Origin: Halorubrum rutilum | GTDB lineage: Archaea; Halobacteriota; Halobacteria; Halobacteriales; Haloferacaceae | DNA length: 64,000 nucleotides | Direction of reading: 5' to 3' | NCBI RefSeq assembly: GCF_024494565.1 | Contig: NZ_JANHDN010000004.1 | Span: 316,121-380,120 of the forward strand | Part shown: positions 1-8,731 of the stretch, one piece after another | Position numbering within the stretch: the first letter of the stretch is position 1 | How the letters are laid out: each line of letters opens with the position of its first letter | Made by a program: the position numbers and the translations under genes | The notes under the pieces: model-generated | What the model was told of the DNA's origin: nothing | Databases searched by the model: none | What the model saw: only the letters and a program-made list of their open reading frames with translations

Positions 1-186
1 ATGGGTCGTTGAGCGCGCGTATCGGTCACCAGTTCGGTACGTGATGTGATCGGCTCGAACGGTACAGGCTCGTACGGCGGATGGATTCGGCGGTCACGCT
101 TCAGCGCTCACCCCCTGTATTCGACACCAGCTCCCGTCGGGTTCCGAGTGTTTCAACGGGTTAGAATCGGCAGCCCGCGGTCGGGG

Positions 187-1128
187 TCATCCGCCGTCGG
201 CGCGCACCGAAGGCGTCGTCGCGTCCACGTGCGCGACCCGATCGTGCGCGGCGGGCGGCGTCGCCGCGTGCTCGGGGTGGAGACACGCGAACAGCGCCGC
301 CAGCGAGTCGACCAGCCGGTGGCTCGGGCGGTTGAACAGGGCGTTCCCGTCGACCGCATAGGTTCGGTCGCCGGCGACCGCGGCGAGGTCGCGCCAGCCC
401 GGCCGCGCCGCGAGGTCGCCGATCGCGTCGGCGGCGCGGTCGCGGTCGAACCCGCAGGGGGCGACGACGAGCGCCTCGGGATCGAACTCGCGCACGTCCG
501 CCCACGCGACCGGTTCGGAGGGGCCGTCGGGCTGGAACGAGGGGTCGCCGCCGGCGACCTCGACCATGTCGCGGACCCAGTGTCCCGCCCGGATCGGCGG
601 ATCGGTCCAGTCCAAGACGGCGGCCCGGGGGCGCCCCTCGTCGGCGACCGCGCGCTCCGCGCGTTCGCGGACCGCGTCGACGCGCTCGCGGAGGGCGGCC
701 CGGAGCTCGCTCGCGGCCGCCTCCTCGCCGACCGCCTCGCCGATCCGCACCGCGTCGTCGAGCGCGTCAGAGAAGGAGTGCGGGTCTAGGGCGAGCACGT
801 CGGGTTCGGGGTCGAGCGCGGTGGCGGCCGCGCGGACCTCGCTCGCGTCGACCGCGCAGACGTCGCAGGTCGCCTGCGTGACGAGGAGGTCGGGCGCCAG
901 TTCGGCGAGCCGGTCGGCGTCGAGGTCGTAGACCGCGCCGTCGACCGCGCGCATCTGCGCGTCGATGTCGGCGGCGGAGCGCCCCTCGTGGGCGACGACC
1001 GTGCTCGTCAGCGTCGGCAGCTCGCGGGCCGCGGGCGGGTGGTCGCAGCTGTGCGAGACGCCGACCGGCTCGACGCCGAGCGCGAACAGCGTCTCGGTGG
1101 CGGATGGCAGGAGCGAGGCGACGCGCAT
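187..1128 (-). CDS. BtuF-like cobalamin-binding protein
   Basis: A 313-residue periplasmic-binding-protein-fold protein of the BtuF/FecB group (known fold: two lobes that clamp a corrinoid or iron chelate). The N-terminus MRVASLLPSATETLFALG and the segment LAELAPDLLVTQATCDVCAVD (about residues 75-95) are typical of cobalamin-binding BtuF relatives. It has no signal peptide or lipobox, so a cytoplasmic or unusual location is possible, and no permease or ATPase gene adjoins it. It is the last gene of a likely three-gene operon with the methyltransferase and the small protein upstream. A link to the corrinoid salvage operon at 53.6-62.8 kb is inference. The start is the ATG opening the conserved MRVASLLPSATE. 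Confidence 0.8.
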   Translation of the reverse strand: MRVASLLPSATETLFALGVEPVGVSHSCDHPPAARELPTLTSTVVAHEGRSAADIDAQMRAVDGAVYDLDADRLAELAPDLLVTQATCDVCAVDASEVRAAATALDPEPDVLALDPHSFSDALDDAVRIGEAVGEEAAASELRAALRERVDAVRERAERAVADEGRPRAAVLDWTDPPIRAGHWVRDMVEVAGGDPSFQPDGPSEPVAWADVREFDPEALVVAPCGFDRDRAADAIGDLAARPGWRDLAAVAGDRTYAVDGNALFNRPSHRLVDSLAALFACLHPEHAATPPAAHDRVAHVDATTPSVRADGG

Positions 1129-1171
1129 GGGGGACCGTCAGCGAGCGAGGGCGAAAAGCGCTCCGGCGGGG

Positions 1172-1441
1172 TCACTCGGCCGGGAGCCGCGCCGCGGCCG
1201 CGGCGGCGTACGCGGCCGCGAGGTCGCCGTTCGGAAGCGCGTCGCGCGCGGCCGCGCACCCCCAGCGCACGCGGTCGCGCCGCTCGCCGGGCGGGAGCTT
1301 GTTCGTCGCCACCGTCTCCGCGGTGTCGAGCAGCGCCCGGGCGGCGTCCGCGTCGCCGCGCTCGGCGGCCGCGCGCGCCTCCGCGAGCAGCTGTCCGAGG
1401 CTCGCCCGGACGTCGTGTGGGACCTCGTCGGGATCGGTCAC
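1172..1441 (-). CDS. Small conserved-looking haloarchaeal protein, function unknown
   Basis: An 89-residue, mostly helical protein rich in Ala, Asp and Glu. The pattern (AEARAAAERGDADAARALL, then YAAAAAARL) resembles a small TPR-like helical hairpin. It has no cysteines, membrane segment or catalytic motif. Its ATG overlaps the methyltransferase stop codon by four bases (ATGA), which implies translational coupling, and the BtuF-like gene follows after about 43 bases. I do not recognise a function. Coding is supported by the overlap and by acidic haloarchaeal composition. Confidence 0.7.
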   Translation of the reverse strand: MTDPDEVPHDVRASLGQLLAEARAAAERGDADAARALLDTAETVATNKLPPGERRDRVRWGCAAARDALPNGDLAAAYAAAAAARLPAE

Positions 1442-2067
1442 GGTCGAGTCCGGTCGTCGTCGGTCCGGTCGTCGGCCACCCTCGCGAACGCGAACTCGGT
1501 GCTACTTCCCAGCGGGTCGGTCGCGGTCCGGGTCTCGACGTCCGCGAACCCGGCCTCGCGGAGCTGTCCGAGGGTGCGGTCGCGCCCGGGCGCCGAGAAG
1601 AACATCCGACCGCCCATCCAACCGCGGCGCACCGTCTCGAACCGGCCGCTCGGCAGCGTCATCAGGAGCCGACCGCCGGGTCGGAGGACGCGGGCGAACT
1701 CGGCGTAGACGGCGGGGTGGCGGTCGCGCTCGACGTGAAACACCGCGTGATACGCCGTCACCGCGTCGAACCGGTCGGCGCCGAACGGGAGCGCGGACAT
1801 CTCGCCGTGGACGAGCCGGGCGTCGGGAACGGTCTCGCTCGCCAGGTCGAGCCCGCGCCGCGAGACGTCGAGCCCGACGCTGCCGGCCGGGAGGTTCGCG
1901 AGCGTCCGAGCGCCGTCGCCGCAGCCGACGTCGAGCACGTCGGGATCGGTCGGAAGCTCCGCGAGGAGGTCGTCGATCAGCGCCGCGTCGGAGCCGTCCG
2001 GATCGCGGCGAGCGGCGTACGTCGCCGCCACCTCGTCCCACGCGCGCCGCACCTCGTTTCGGTCCAT
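1438..2067 (-). CDS. SAM-dependent methyltransferase, class I
   Basis: A 209-residue Rossmann-fold methyltransferase. Motif I, the SAM-binding loop, is DVLDVGCGDGARTLANLPAG near residues 48-67. It is followed by the acidic residue of motif II (GLDVSRRGLDLA), then by ALPFGADRFDAVTAYHAVFH and by FARVLRPGGRLLMTLPSGRF, which is the usual post-motif III signature. The frame is open for 68 codons upstream, but that part is basic and unlike haloarchaeal protein, so I start at the ATG of MDRNEVRRAWDEVAATYA. Substrate unknown; Methyltransferase-11/UbiE-like families fit. It is the first gene of the operon with the small protein and the BtuF-like gene. Confidence 0.85.
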   Translation of the reverse strand: MDRNEVRRAWDEVAATYAARRDPDGSDAALIDDLLAELPTDPDVLDVGCGDGARTLANLPAGSVGLDVSRRGLDLASETVPDARLVHGEMSALPFGADRFDAVTAYHAVFHVERDRHPAVYAEFARVLRPGGRLLMTLPSGRFETVRRGWMGGRMFFSAPGRDRTLGQLREAGFADVETRTATDPLGSSTEFAFARVADDRTDDDRTRP

Positions 2068-2213
2068 GCGCGATGTTACCGCGCGAGCGACATGACTCCT
2101 CTGGCGGCGACCGCCGCGGAGGGATCGGCGTCGGTCGATAAGCGGTGATAAACAAATCGATCGTGGGGATTTTCGCGACACGTGACGGGGACGGCTCCGG
2201 ATCGGAAAACCCA

Positions 2214-2226
2214 CTTTTTTAATTAA
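2214..2226 (+). promoter_or_regulatory. Probable TATA region of the lactate permease gene
   Basis: An A/T-only tract (ttttttaattaat) in otherwise GC-rich DNA lies about 100 bases before the permease start. It implies a 5' leader of roughly 70 bases, unlike the leaderless genes elsewhere in the window. It could also serve the minus-strand methyltransferase. Confidence 0.4.
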
Positions 2227-2309
2227 TGAACGTGATGTACCCCGCGTTGCATGAGGATGACAGTTCGTCACATGAGTCGTCTACGGAATCGAGTGACCGA
2301 GAGTAACGG

Positions 2310-2314
2310 GGAGG
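2310..2314 (+). promoter_or_regulatory. Shine-Dalgarno sequence before the lactate permease
   Basis: GGAGG lies seven bases before the ATG at 2322. A good ribosome-binding site after a leader is uncommon in this window and supports this start and the existence of a 5' UTR. Confidence 0.55.
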
Positions 2315-2321
2315 GGAGGCT

Positions 2322-4088
2322 ATGACGACGGGGATCGACATCGCCGTGGCCGCGGTGCCGCTGCTCCTGGCGGGGATCCTGTTGGTCGGCTTCCTTTGGC
2401 CGGCGACTCGCGCCATGCCGGTGGCGTGGGTCGCGGCCATGGTGGTCGGCTACGCGGCGTGGAACATGCCGGTGAACTGGCTGTTCGCGGCGTCCGGCGT
2501 CGGCGTGATGACCGCGATCGAGATCCTCTGGATCGTCTTCGGCGCGCTCGTGCTCTTGTACACCCTGATGGAGGCCGGCGCGTTCGACCGGATCAACCGC
2601 GGGTTCGCGACCGTCAGCGACGACAGGCGCGTCCAGATCGTGCTGATCGGCTTCTTCATGGCGACGTTCATCGAGGGCGCCGCCGGCTTCGGGACGCCGG
2701 CCGCGGTCGTCGCGCCGCTGCTCTTGGGACTCGGTTTCCCGGCACTCGCGGCGGTCATCGCCGGGATCATCGGCCACATCATCGCCGTCACGTACGGGGC
2801 GGTGGGGACGCCGATCGTGGTCGGGATTCAGAGCCCGATGGAGAGCGTCGAGTTCACCCGCAGCGCGATCGAGAGCGGCGGGATGACCGTCCAGGAGTTC
2901 TCCGTCAACGTGGCGGCGTGGGCGGCGACGTATCACGCCTTGGTCGGATTCGTGATGCCATTGTTCGCGGTCGGCATGGTCGTCTACTTCTTCGGCGACC
3001 CGGACGACCGCTCGCTGGCGCCGGCCTGGGAGGTCGCGCCGCTCTGTCTGGCGTCGGGGATCGCCTTCGCGGTCCCGTACTGGATCTCGGCGTGGTTCCT
3101 CACGGCCGAGTTCCCGTCGCTCATCGGTTCGATGGTCGGCGGTGCGATCATCCTGAGCGTCCTGCGTGCGGGGTACCTCCTGCCCGACGAGGAGTGGGAG
3201 TTCCCGGACCGGGAGCGGTGGGCCGACCACTGGGTCGGCTCGATCGAGCCGGGACAGTCGAACGGATCGAACGGTGAGGACGCGGAGACCCGCGGCGGCG
3301 TCTCGCCCGAGGCCGAGGCGGCCGAGCTCAGCGGCGGCGAGGACATGTCGCTGCTGAAGGCGTGGTCGCCGTACGTCCTGCTCGTGGTCCTGCTGGTCGT
3401 GACGCGGGCGGTCGACCCGATCTCGAACTTCATCAACCGGGACGCCTTCGTCGTCACCGTCAGCGACATGTTCGGAACCAGCCTCAGCGGCGCCGTCGCG
3501 TGGATGAACGTGCCGGGCTTCTGGCTGCTCGTGAGCGCCGTGCTCGCGATCCCGATCTTCGGCATGTCCGGCGACGAGATCTCGGCGGCGTGGAAGGAGG
3601 CCGGTCGGAAGATCGTCTCGCCGTTCATCGCGCTCGTCTTCGTCATCGCGATGGTCCAGGTGATGCTCCAGTCCGGCGCGCATCCGGGCGCGCCCGAAGT
3701 GGGGAGCATGATCGTCCTGCTCGCGCAGACGACCGCCGACATCCTCGGCGTCGGCTACCCGGCGTTCGCGTCGCTCATCGGCGCGCTCGGCGCCGCGATG
3801 GCCGGGTCGAACACCGTCTCGAACATCACCTTCGGCGCGTTCCAGTTCGAGGCGGCGACGCAGCTCGGGCTCCCGCGGACGATCATCGTCGGCGCGCAGG
3901 CCGTCGGCGGCGCCATCGGGAACCTCGTCGCGATCCACAACCTCGTCGCCGCGCTGGCGACGGTGGGCCTCCTCGGACAGGAGGGCCGGGTGATGCGGCT
4001 GAACCTCATCCCCCTGCTGTACTACGCGACCGGCGTCGGGCTGCTGTGCCTGCTGTTCAGTTACGTGCTGTTCCCCGGCGTGTTCTGA
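2322..4088 (+). CDS. lctP: L-lactate permease (LctP family)
   Basis: A 588-residue polytopic membrane protein of the LctP/LldP family, which imports lactate or related 2-hydroxy acids with protons or sodium. More than ten hydrophobic helices are visible. Family signatures include ATFIEGAAGFGTPAAVVAPL (about residues 110-129), GHIIAVTYGAVGTPI, and near the C-terminus AMAGSNTVSNITFGAFQ followed by IIVGAQAVGGAIGNLVAIHN. An acidic loop near residues 308-343 is probably cytoplasmic. Length matches the family. Its neighbour across a repeat-rich spacer is a fused D-lactate dehydrogenase transcribed toward it, so uptake and oxidation of lactate are encoded together though not in one operon. Confidence 0.93.
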   Translation: MTTGIDIAVAAVPLLLAGILLVGFLWPATRAMPVAWVAAMVVGYAAWNMPVNWLFAASGVGVMTAIEILWIVFGALVLLYTLMEAGAFDRINRGFATVSDDRRVQIVLIGFFMATFIEGAAGFGTPAAVVAPLLLGLGFPALAAVIAGIIGHIIAVTYGAVGTPIVVGIQSPMESVEFTRSAIESGGMTVQEFSVNVAAWAATYHALVGFVMPLFAVGMVVYFFGDPDDRSLAPAWEVAPLCLASGIAFAVPYWISAWFLTAEFPSLIGSMVGGAIILSVLRAGYLLPDEEWEFPDRERWADHWVGSIEPGQSNGSNGEDAETRGGVSPEAEAAELSGGEDMSLLKAWSPYVLLVVLLVVTRAVDPISNFINRDAFVVTVSDMFGTSLSGAVAWMNVPGFWLLVSAVLAIPIFGMSGDEISAAWKEAGRKIVSPFIALVFVIAMVQVMLQSGAHPGAPEVGSMIVLLAQTTADILGVGYPAFASLIGALGAAMAGSNTVSNITFGAFQFEAATQLGLPRTIIVGAQAVGGAIGNLVAIHNLVAALATVGLLGQEGRVMRLNLIPLLYYATGVGLLCLLFSYVLFPGVF

Positions 4089-4749
4089 GCGCAGGAATAG
4101 GACGGCGATGCCGTGCGGATTTCTTTTGTTTGCGTGGCGGGTTTCGAAAGGGCTACTCGCGGATCGGTAGTGTAGGATTGCAAAGTCCTGGCCGCTCGGC
4201 TATACGCGGTTGATTTCGGACCGTCGGTGAAAACCTCCAAAGCCCCAGCCGCTCGGCTGTACGCGATTAGTGACTCGACGACGGAGAACATCTCCAAAGC
4301 TCCAGCCGGGAGGACCTCCGAACGTCGTTCCTGCTCGCTTCGCTGCGCGGGCTGCGACGTTCGTGGTCCCGCTCGCGCTGCTCGCGGGACTCGCGCGGCT
4401 TGCTGCGCTCCTCGCTCGGTCGCTCACTTCGTTCGCTCCCTCGCTGTGGTGCTTACTGCGCCGTGCTTCGTCCTCCCGGCCGCCCCTTTGAGTCCCGCCC
4501 CGCACAGCACCGCAACCGCACCTCACACCTCCCCAGCCTCGTCGCTCACTTCGTTCGCGACTCCCTCACGCGTGCACCTCGCGCCCTGCGGGCGCTCGGC
4601 GGCACGCGCCGACCACATCGTTCTGTATAGCTGTCCGTCAGCGTCGCTCGCTCTTTATAGAATCGCAGCGTCGGTGACAGAAGACGGCGTCGGGGCGCTC
4701 CGGGGCCGCGACGCCGACTCGTCGACGGGTAGCGCAGTCGGCGGGCGGC
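4089..4749. other. 660-base repeat-rich spacer between convergent genes
   Basis: No convincing gene. The left part carries three 57-base-spaced repeats (4181-4320). The middle (about 4320-4620) is dense in short palindromic and repeated motifs such as cttcgctgcgcgggctg, gctcgcgctgctcgcggg and two copies of gctcacttcgttcgc. The short reading frames here look compositionally random. The region holds the 3' ends of both lctP and the lactate dehydrogenase, so stem-loops here may act as bidirectional transcript ends. Confidence 0.6.
4181..4320 (+). repeat. Three imperfect direct repeats with exact 57-base spacing
   Basis: Units begin at 4181, 4238 and 4295, each with caaag then a variant of tccagccgctcggctgtacgcg. 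Units 1 and 2 are similar over their first 29 bases and less so afterwards. Unit 3 diverges after about 15 bases. The units are much longer and less conserved than CRISPR repeats and have no constant spacer structure. I believe similar runs occur in other Halorubrum-type intergenic regions, but I cannot check that here. Confidence 0.6.
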
Positions 4750-7700
4750 TCAGTCGTCGGCGGGCGAGGGGGTCGTAGCCGATCCGGCGCTCGCGTCGGC
4801 GACGGCGTCGGGCGACGGGCCGGTCACCGCGTCCGCGAGCTTCTCGATCGGGTGCGGCGGGTTCTCCGCGTCGCCGTCGCGGTCGCCGAGCTGCGAGCGA
4901 CAGGAGGCGCCCGGGGCGGTCACCGTCTCGCCGTCGCTCTCGTCGACCTGGTCGAAGAGGATCCGGCCGATCGCCTTCGAGATGTCGTAGTGTTCGGACT
5001 CGTAGCCGAACGAGCCCGCCATCCCGCAACAGGAGGAGTCGAGCGGGTCCACGTCGTAGCCGGCCCGGCGGAGCACGCCGACCGCGTGGTGGTCCTTGTT
5101 CGTCGCCTTCTGGTTGCAGTGGCCGTGGTAGGTGAGCGACTCGCTCGGCGCGTCGAACGCCAGCCGCTCGTCGACGCGGCCGGCGTCGAGGTACTCCAGG
5201 ACCCCGTACGCGGCGGCCGACACGGCCTCGACGTCGTCGCCGTCGAGCAGGTCGAGGTACTCGTCCTGGAACATCACCGCGTCCGATGGCTCCACGAAGA
5301 CGACGGACTGCCCGTCGCGGACGCGGGGCGCGAGCGCCGCGACGTTGGTCTCGGCGCGCTCCCGAGCGTCGTCGAGGAACCCGGTGGAGAACGCCGCGCG
5401 GCCCGAGGGAGCCAGGTCGTCCGGCACCTCGACGCGGACGCCGGCCGCCTCCAGCACCTCGACGGCGGCCTTCCCGGCGGCCGGGTAGCTGTAGTTGGTG
5501 TACGTGTCCGGGAACAGCGCGACCGTGTCGACCGCCTCTTCCGGGGCGACCGTCGACCCGCCGCGGGAGTCGAACCACTCCTCGAAGCTGGTCGACCGGA
5601 ACGTCGGCAGCTCGCGGTCCGAGGCGATCCCCACGACCGCGTCCATCACCCGGCGGGCGCCCGGGACCTTCGTCGCCGCGTTCGAGATCGGCGCGAGCGC
5701 GCTCCCGAGCGCCGAGAAGCGGTCGATGTCGCGGAAGATCCGCTCGCGGAACCCGGCCCCCTCCTCCTCGTGGTGCTCGTGTTTCACCTCGGCCTTCAGC
5801 TTCGCGAGGTCGACGCCGGTCGGACAGTCGCTCTTACAGCCCTTACAGCCGACGCAGAGCCCGAGCACCTCCTCCTGGAACCGGTCGGAGTGGATCTCCT
5901 CGTCGTCGAGCTCCCCGCTGATGGCGGCCCGGAGCATGTTCGCGCGGCCGCGGGTCGCCTGGATCTCCTCCTCGGAGGCGCGGTAGGTCGGGCACATGAC
6001 GCCGGAGTCGGTCTCGCGGCAGGTGCCGCAGCCGTTACACAGCTCGACGAGGTGCGAGAAGCCGCCCTCGTCGGAGAAGTCGAGCTCGGTCTGCGGCTCG
6101 ATCGACTCGTAGGCGGGACCGTACCGGAGGTTCTCCCGCATGTCCGTGTCGGCGGCGGTGTCCGGGTAGCCGCGCTCGGCGGCGGTGTCGCCGTCGACGT
6201 ACACCACTTTTCCGGGGTTCATCCGCCACTCGGGGTCGAACGTCGACTTGAGCTCCTGGAACGCGCTCCAGAGGGCCTCGCCGTACATCTTCGGGTTGAA
6301 CTCGGTGCGCGCGAGCCCGTCGCCGTGCTCGCCGGAGAAGGCGCCGTGGTGCTCCATCACGAGGTCGGTGACGTCCTCGGAGATGGAGTGCATCTTCTCG
6401 ACGCCCTCCTCCTCCTTCAGCGAGAGGATCGGACGGATGTGGAGGGTCCCGCTCCCGGCGTGCGCGAAGTAGGCGGCCGAGGTGTCGTGGTCGGTGAGGA
6501 CGTCCTCGAACTGCCCGACGTACTCCGCGAGCTCCTCGGGCGGCACCGTCGCGTCCTCGATGAACGGGTACGGCTTGGGGTCGCCCTGCATGCTCATCAG
6601 GAGGGGGATGGCCGCCTTCCGGAGCTTCCAGAGGTCCTCTTGGTCCTCGGGGGTGTACGCCTCCAGCACGTCGAAGGCGTCGCCCTCGTCGACGAAGTGG
6701 GCGTTCGTGTCCGCGATCGCCGACTCGAAGTCGTCGACGAGCTCGGAGTCCCACTCCAGCATGAGCGCCGCCGTGGCGCGGTCCGGGATCGGCTCGGCGT
6801 ACTGCGCGAACTCCTGTGAGCCCGCGGCGAGCGAGAACACCTCGTCGTCCATCAGCTCGACCGCGCTCACCGGGAACTCCAGCGCCTCCGGGACCGCCTT
6901 CATCGCGTCGACCAGCGAGTCGAAGGTGTACAGCGCGAGCGCCGTCTCCTCGGGGCGCGTGACGAGCGACACCTCGGCCTCGACGATCGTCCCGAGCGTC
7001 CCCTCGGCGCCGACGAACAGCTTCGAGAGGTTGATCACCTCCTCGCCCTCGTCGTTCTCGTAGATCACTTTGTGGAGGTTGTACCCCGAGACGGAGCGCT
7101 TGAGGTTCGGGTACTTCTCGTCGATCTCGGCCCGATTCTCCTCGACGAGCGCCCGAGTCGTTTCATACAGCGCGGCCTCCCGGTCGTCCCGGCCGACGAT
7201 CTCCTCGTACTCCGGGGAGTCGAGGACGACCTCGCGGGTCTCGATCAGCGACCCGTCCGCGAGCACGACCGTCAGCCGCTCCGTGTACGCGTCGGTGATC
7301 CCGTACCGCACCGAGTGCGCGCCGGTGGAGTTGTTGCCGATGCCGCCGACGACGGTCGCGCGCGCCGAGGAGGCCGGGTCGGGCGCGAACTTCAGCCCGT
7401 GCTCGGCCAGCCGGTCGTCGAGGTGGTCCTGGACGACGCCGGGCTGGACCACCGCCCGGCGGTCGTCGGGCCGGACGTCGAGGATCTCGTCCATGTACTT
7501 CGAGAAGTCGAGCACGACGCAGCCCGGGCCGACGGTCTGGCCGCCCAGCGAGGAGCCGGCGCCCCGCGGGATGACGGGCACCTCGTGGTCGGCCGCGACC
7601 CGCATCGTCGCCTGCACGTCCGCGACCGAACGGGGCGTCACGACGCCGGCCGGACGCGCCTGATAGATGCTGCCGTCGGTCGCGTACAACACCTGCGCGT

Positions 7701-7851
7701 ACTCGTCGAACTGGACCTCGCCCGCGACGCGCTCGCGGAGGTCCTCCGCGAGCGCCCGGTAGGCGGGCACGTCCGGTCGATCGTGGCCGAGCGCGGCCGA
7801 CGACGTGTCCAGGTCCGGCGTGTCGGCTCCCCACGTGGGCTCAGTTGCCAT
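4750..7851 (-). CDS. dld: FAD/Fe-S fused D-lactate dehydrogenase (GlcD-GlpC type)
   Basis: A 1033-residue fusion of an FAD-linked oxidase and a ferredoxin/CCG domain protein. The N-terminal half has the FAD-binding segment PVIPRGAGSSLGGQTVGPG (about residues 95-115) and a GlcD-type C-terminal cap. A first iron-sulphur motif CNGCGTC lies near residue 604 and a second, CVGCKGCKSDCP, near 665. Cysteine-rich CCG elements, HGHCNQKATNKDHH and SSCCGMAGSFGYESEH, lie near 910 and 940. This architecture is known for archaeal and bacterial D-lactate (or 2-hydroxyglutarate/glycolate) dehydrogenases passing electrons to quinone. Proximity to the lactate permease favours lactate. Confidence 0.9.
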   Translation of the reverse strand: MATEPTWGADTPDLDTSSAALGHDRPDVPAYRALAEDLRERVAGEVQFDEYAQVLYATDGSIYQARPAGVVTPRSVADVQATMRVAADHEVPVIPRGAGSSLGGQTVGPGCVVLDFSKYMDEILDVRPDDRRAVVQPGVVQDHLDDRLAEHGLKFAPDPASSARATVVGGIGNNSTGAHSVRYGITDAYTERLTVVLADGSLIETREVVLDSPEYEEIVGRDDREAALYETTRALVEENRAEIDEKYPNLKRSVSGYNLHKVIYENDEGEEVINLSKLFVGAEGTLGTIVEAEVSLVTRPEETALALYTFDSLVDAMKAVPEALEFPVSAVELMDDEVFSLAAGSQEFAQYAEPIPDRATAALMLEWDSELVDDFESAIADTNAHFVDEGDAFDVLEAYTPEDQEDLWKLRKAAIPLLMSMQGDPKPYPFIEDATVPPEELAEYVGQFEDVLTDHDTSAAYFAHAGSGTLHIRPILSLKEEEGVEKMHSISEDVTDLVMEHHGAFSGEHGDGLARTEFNPKMYGEALWSAFQELKSTFDPEWRMNPGKVVYVDGDTAAERGYPDTAADTDMRENLRYGPAYESIEPQTELDFSDEGGFSHLVELCNGCGTCRETDSGVMCPTYRASEEEIQATRGRANMLRAAISGELDDEEIHSDRFQEEVLGLCVGCKGCKSDCPTGVDLAKLKAEVKHEHHEEEGAGFRERIFRDIDRFSALGSALAPISNAATKVPGARRVMDAVVGIASDRELPTFRSTSFEEWFDSRGGSTVAPEEAVDTVALFPDTYTNYSYPAAGKAAVEVLEAAGVRVEVPDDLAPSGRAAFSTGFLDDARERAETNVAALAPRVRDGQSVVFVEPSDAVMFQDEYLDLLDGDDVEAVSAAAYGVLEYLDAGRVDERLAFDAPSESLTYHGHCNQKATNKDHHAVGVLRRAGYDVDPLDSSCCGMAGSFGYESEHYDISKAIGRILFDQVDESDGETVTAPGASCRSQLGDRDGDAENPPHPIEKLADAVTGPSPDAVADASAGSATTPSPADD

Positions 7852-7875
7852 ACCCTGACTCCGGGTCGAAGGGAG

Positions 7876-7883
7876 AATAAATC
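7876..7883 (-). promoter_or_regulatory. TATA box of the D-lactate dehydrogenase gene
   Basis: On the minus strand the sequence reads ggatttattctccc, with TTTATT centred about 28 bases before the ATG at 7851, as expected for a leaderless haloarchaeal transcript. Confidence 0.5.
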
Positions 7884-7990
7884 CTTTGTTAAAAATGAGT
7901 ATAGTCGCGGGTCGTCGCCCGAGTCAGACGCCCCCGCAGGGGCGGGCCGAGCGCCCGACGCCCCCGCGGGAGCGAACCGATCCCGAGGGG

Positions 7991-7998
7991 ATTTATCC
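7991..7998 (+). promoter_or_regulatory. TATA box of the VOC-family gene
   Basis: ggggatttatcccgg places TTTAT about 26 bases before the ATG at 8021, which supports that start and a leaderless message. Confidence 0.5.
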
Positions 7999-8020
7999 CG
8001 GCGCCGCGACACCCCGACGC

Positions 8021-8389
8021 ATGGAGATACTCCACACGTGTCTCAACGTGGCCGACGCCGACCGCACCGCCGACTGGTACGTCGAGCAGCTCGGGTTCGA
8101 GCGCTCTTGGGAGTTCACGACCCCCGACGGCGACACGCGGAACGTGTACGTCTCCGACGACGCCGGCGTCGAGTTCCAGCTGTCGGACACCGACGGCGAG
8201 GAGCCGAGCGACGACGGGGACCGCTACGACCACGTCGCCGTCGGCGTCGGCGACGTCGACGCGACGTTCGAGGAGATCGACCACCACGGCGTCGTGAAGG
8301 AGCCGGGCGACCAGCCGGAGGCCGGCGCGCGCACCGCGTTCGTGAAGGACCCCGACGGGCACGCGGTCGAGCTGATCGAGCCGCTATAA
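8021..8389 (+). CDS. VOC-family (glyoxalase/lactoylglutathione lyase-like) protein
   Basis: A 122-residue vicinal-oxygen-chelate protein with two beta-alpha-beta-beta-beta modules. Candidate metal ligands are His5 in MEILHTCLNVADADRTADWY, Glu near residue 48 in GVEFQLSD, His near 69 in YDHVAVGVGDVD and Glu near 118 in DPDGHAVELIEPL, the GloA pattern. Glyoxalase I activity (methylglyoxal detoxification, forming lactate) would fit the neighbouring lactate genes, but the glutathione equivalent used by haloarchaea is not evident from sequence. The start is the ATG 26 bases downstream of a TATA box; the longer upstream frame is non-haloarchaeal in composition. Confidence 0.88.
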   Translation: MEILHTCLNVADADRTADWYVEQLGFERSWEFTTPDGDTRNVYVSDDAGVEFQLSDTDGEEPSDDGDRYDHVAVGVGDVDATFEEIDHHGVVKEPGDQPEAGARTAFVKDPDGHAVELIEPL

Positions 8390-8731
8390 CCCGACGAGCA
8401 GTATCGACGCCGCGACCGCGGTCCCCGTCCAGCCCGCGCCGACCCAGGTCAACACGGCGAACGCCTGTCGCGCCCCCCCGCGACTCCACTCGGACTCGCC
8501 GCCGAGGTGCGCCTGGACCGCCGACATGGAGTCGCCGAAGCCGACCGTCCCGCCCCACGTCGCGATCCCGAAGCCGAACAGCAGCGCGCCGAGCGCGAAC
8601 GAGGTGTCGGTCGCCCCGCGCGCGCCGGCGATCGGCAAGAGGAGCCCCGCGACGACGAGCCCGAGGAGGGCGCCGACGCCGACCCACCGGGCGACCGTCC
8701 GTCCGAACGGCCGAACGTCGCGGTCAGTCAA
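8384..8731 (-). CDS. Small membrane protein, function unknown
   Basis: A 115-residue protein with about four hydrophobic segments (GVGALLGLVVAGLLLPIAGA, FALGALLFGFGIATWGGTVGF, AVLTWVGAGWTGTAVAASIL), known to me only as a haloarchaeal domain of unknown function. Its start overlaps the end of the downstream-reading permease gene by eight bases, so it is probably the last gene of the peptide-transporter operon. Its 3' end overlaps the VOC gene stop by six bases in convergent orientation. Confidence 0.7.
   Translation of the reverse strand: MTDRDVRPFGRTVARWVGVGALLGLVVAGLLLPIAGARGATDTSFALGALLFGFGIATWGGTVGFGDSMSAVQAHLGGESEWSRGGARQAFAVLTWVGAGWTGTAVAASILLVGL

Noticed and set aside
4181..4320. 57-base-spaced repeats as a CRISPR array
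   Set aside because: The units are poorly conserved, three in number and have no constant repeat with variable spacers; no cas gene is in the window.
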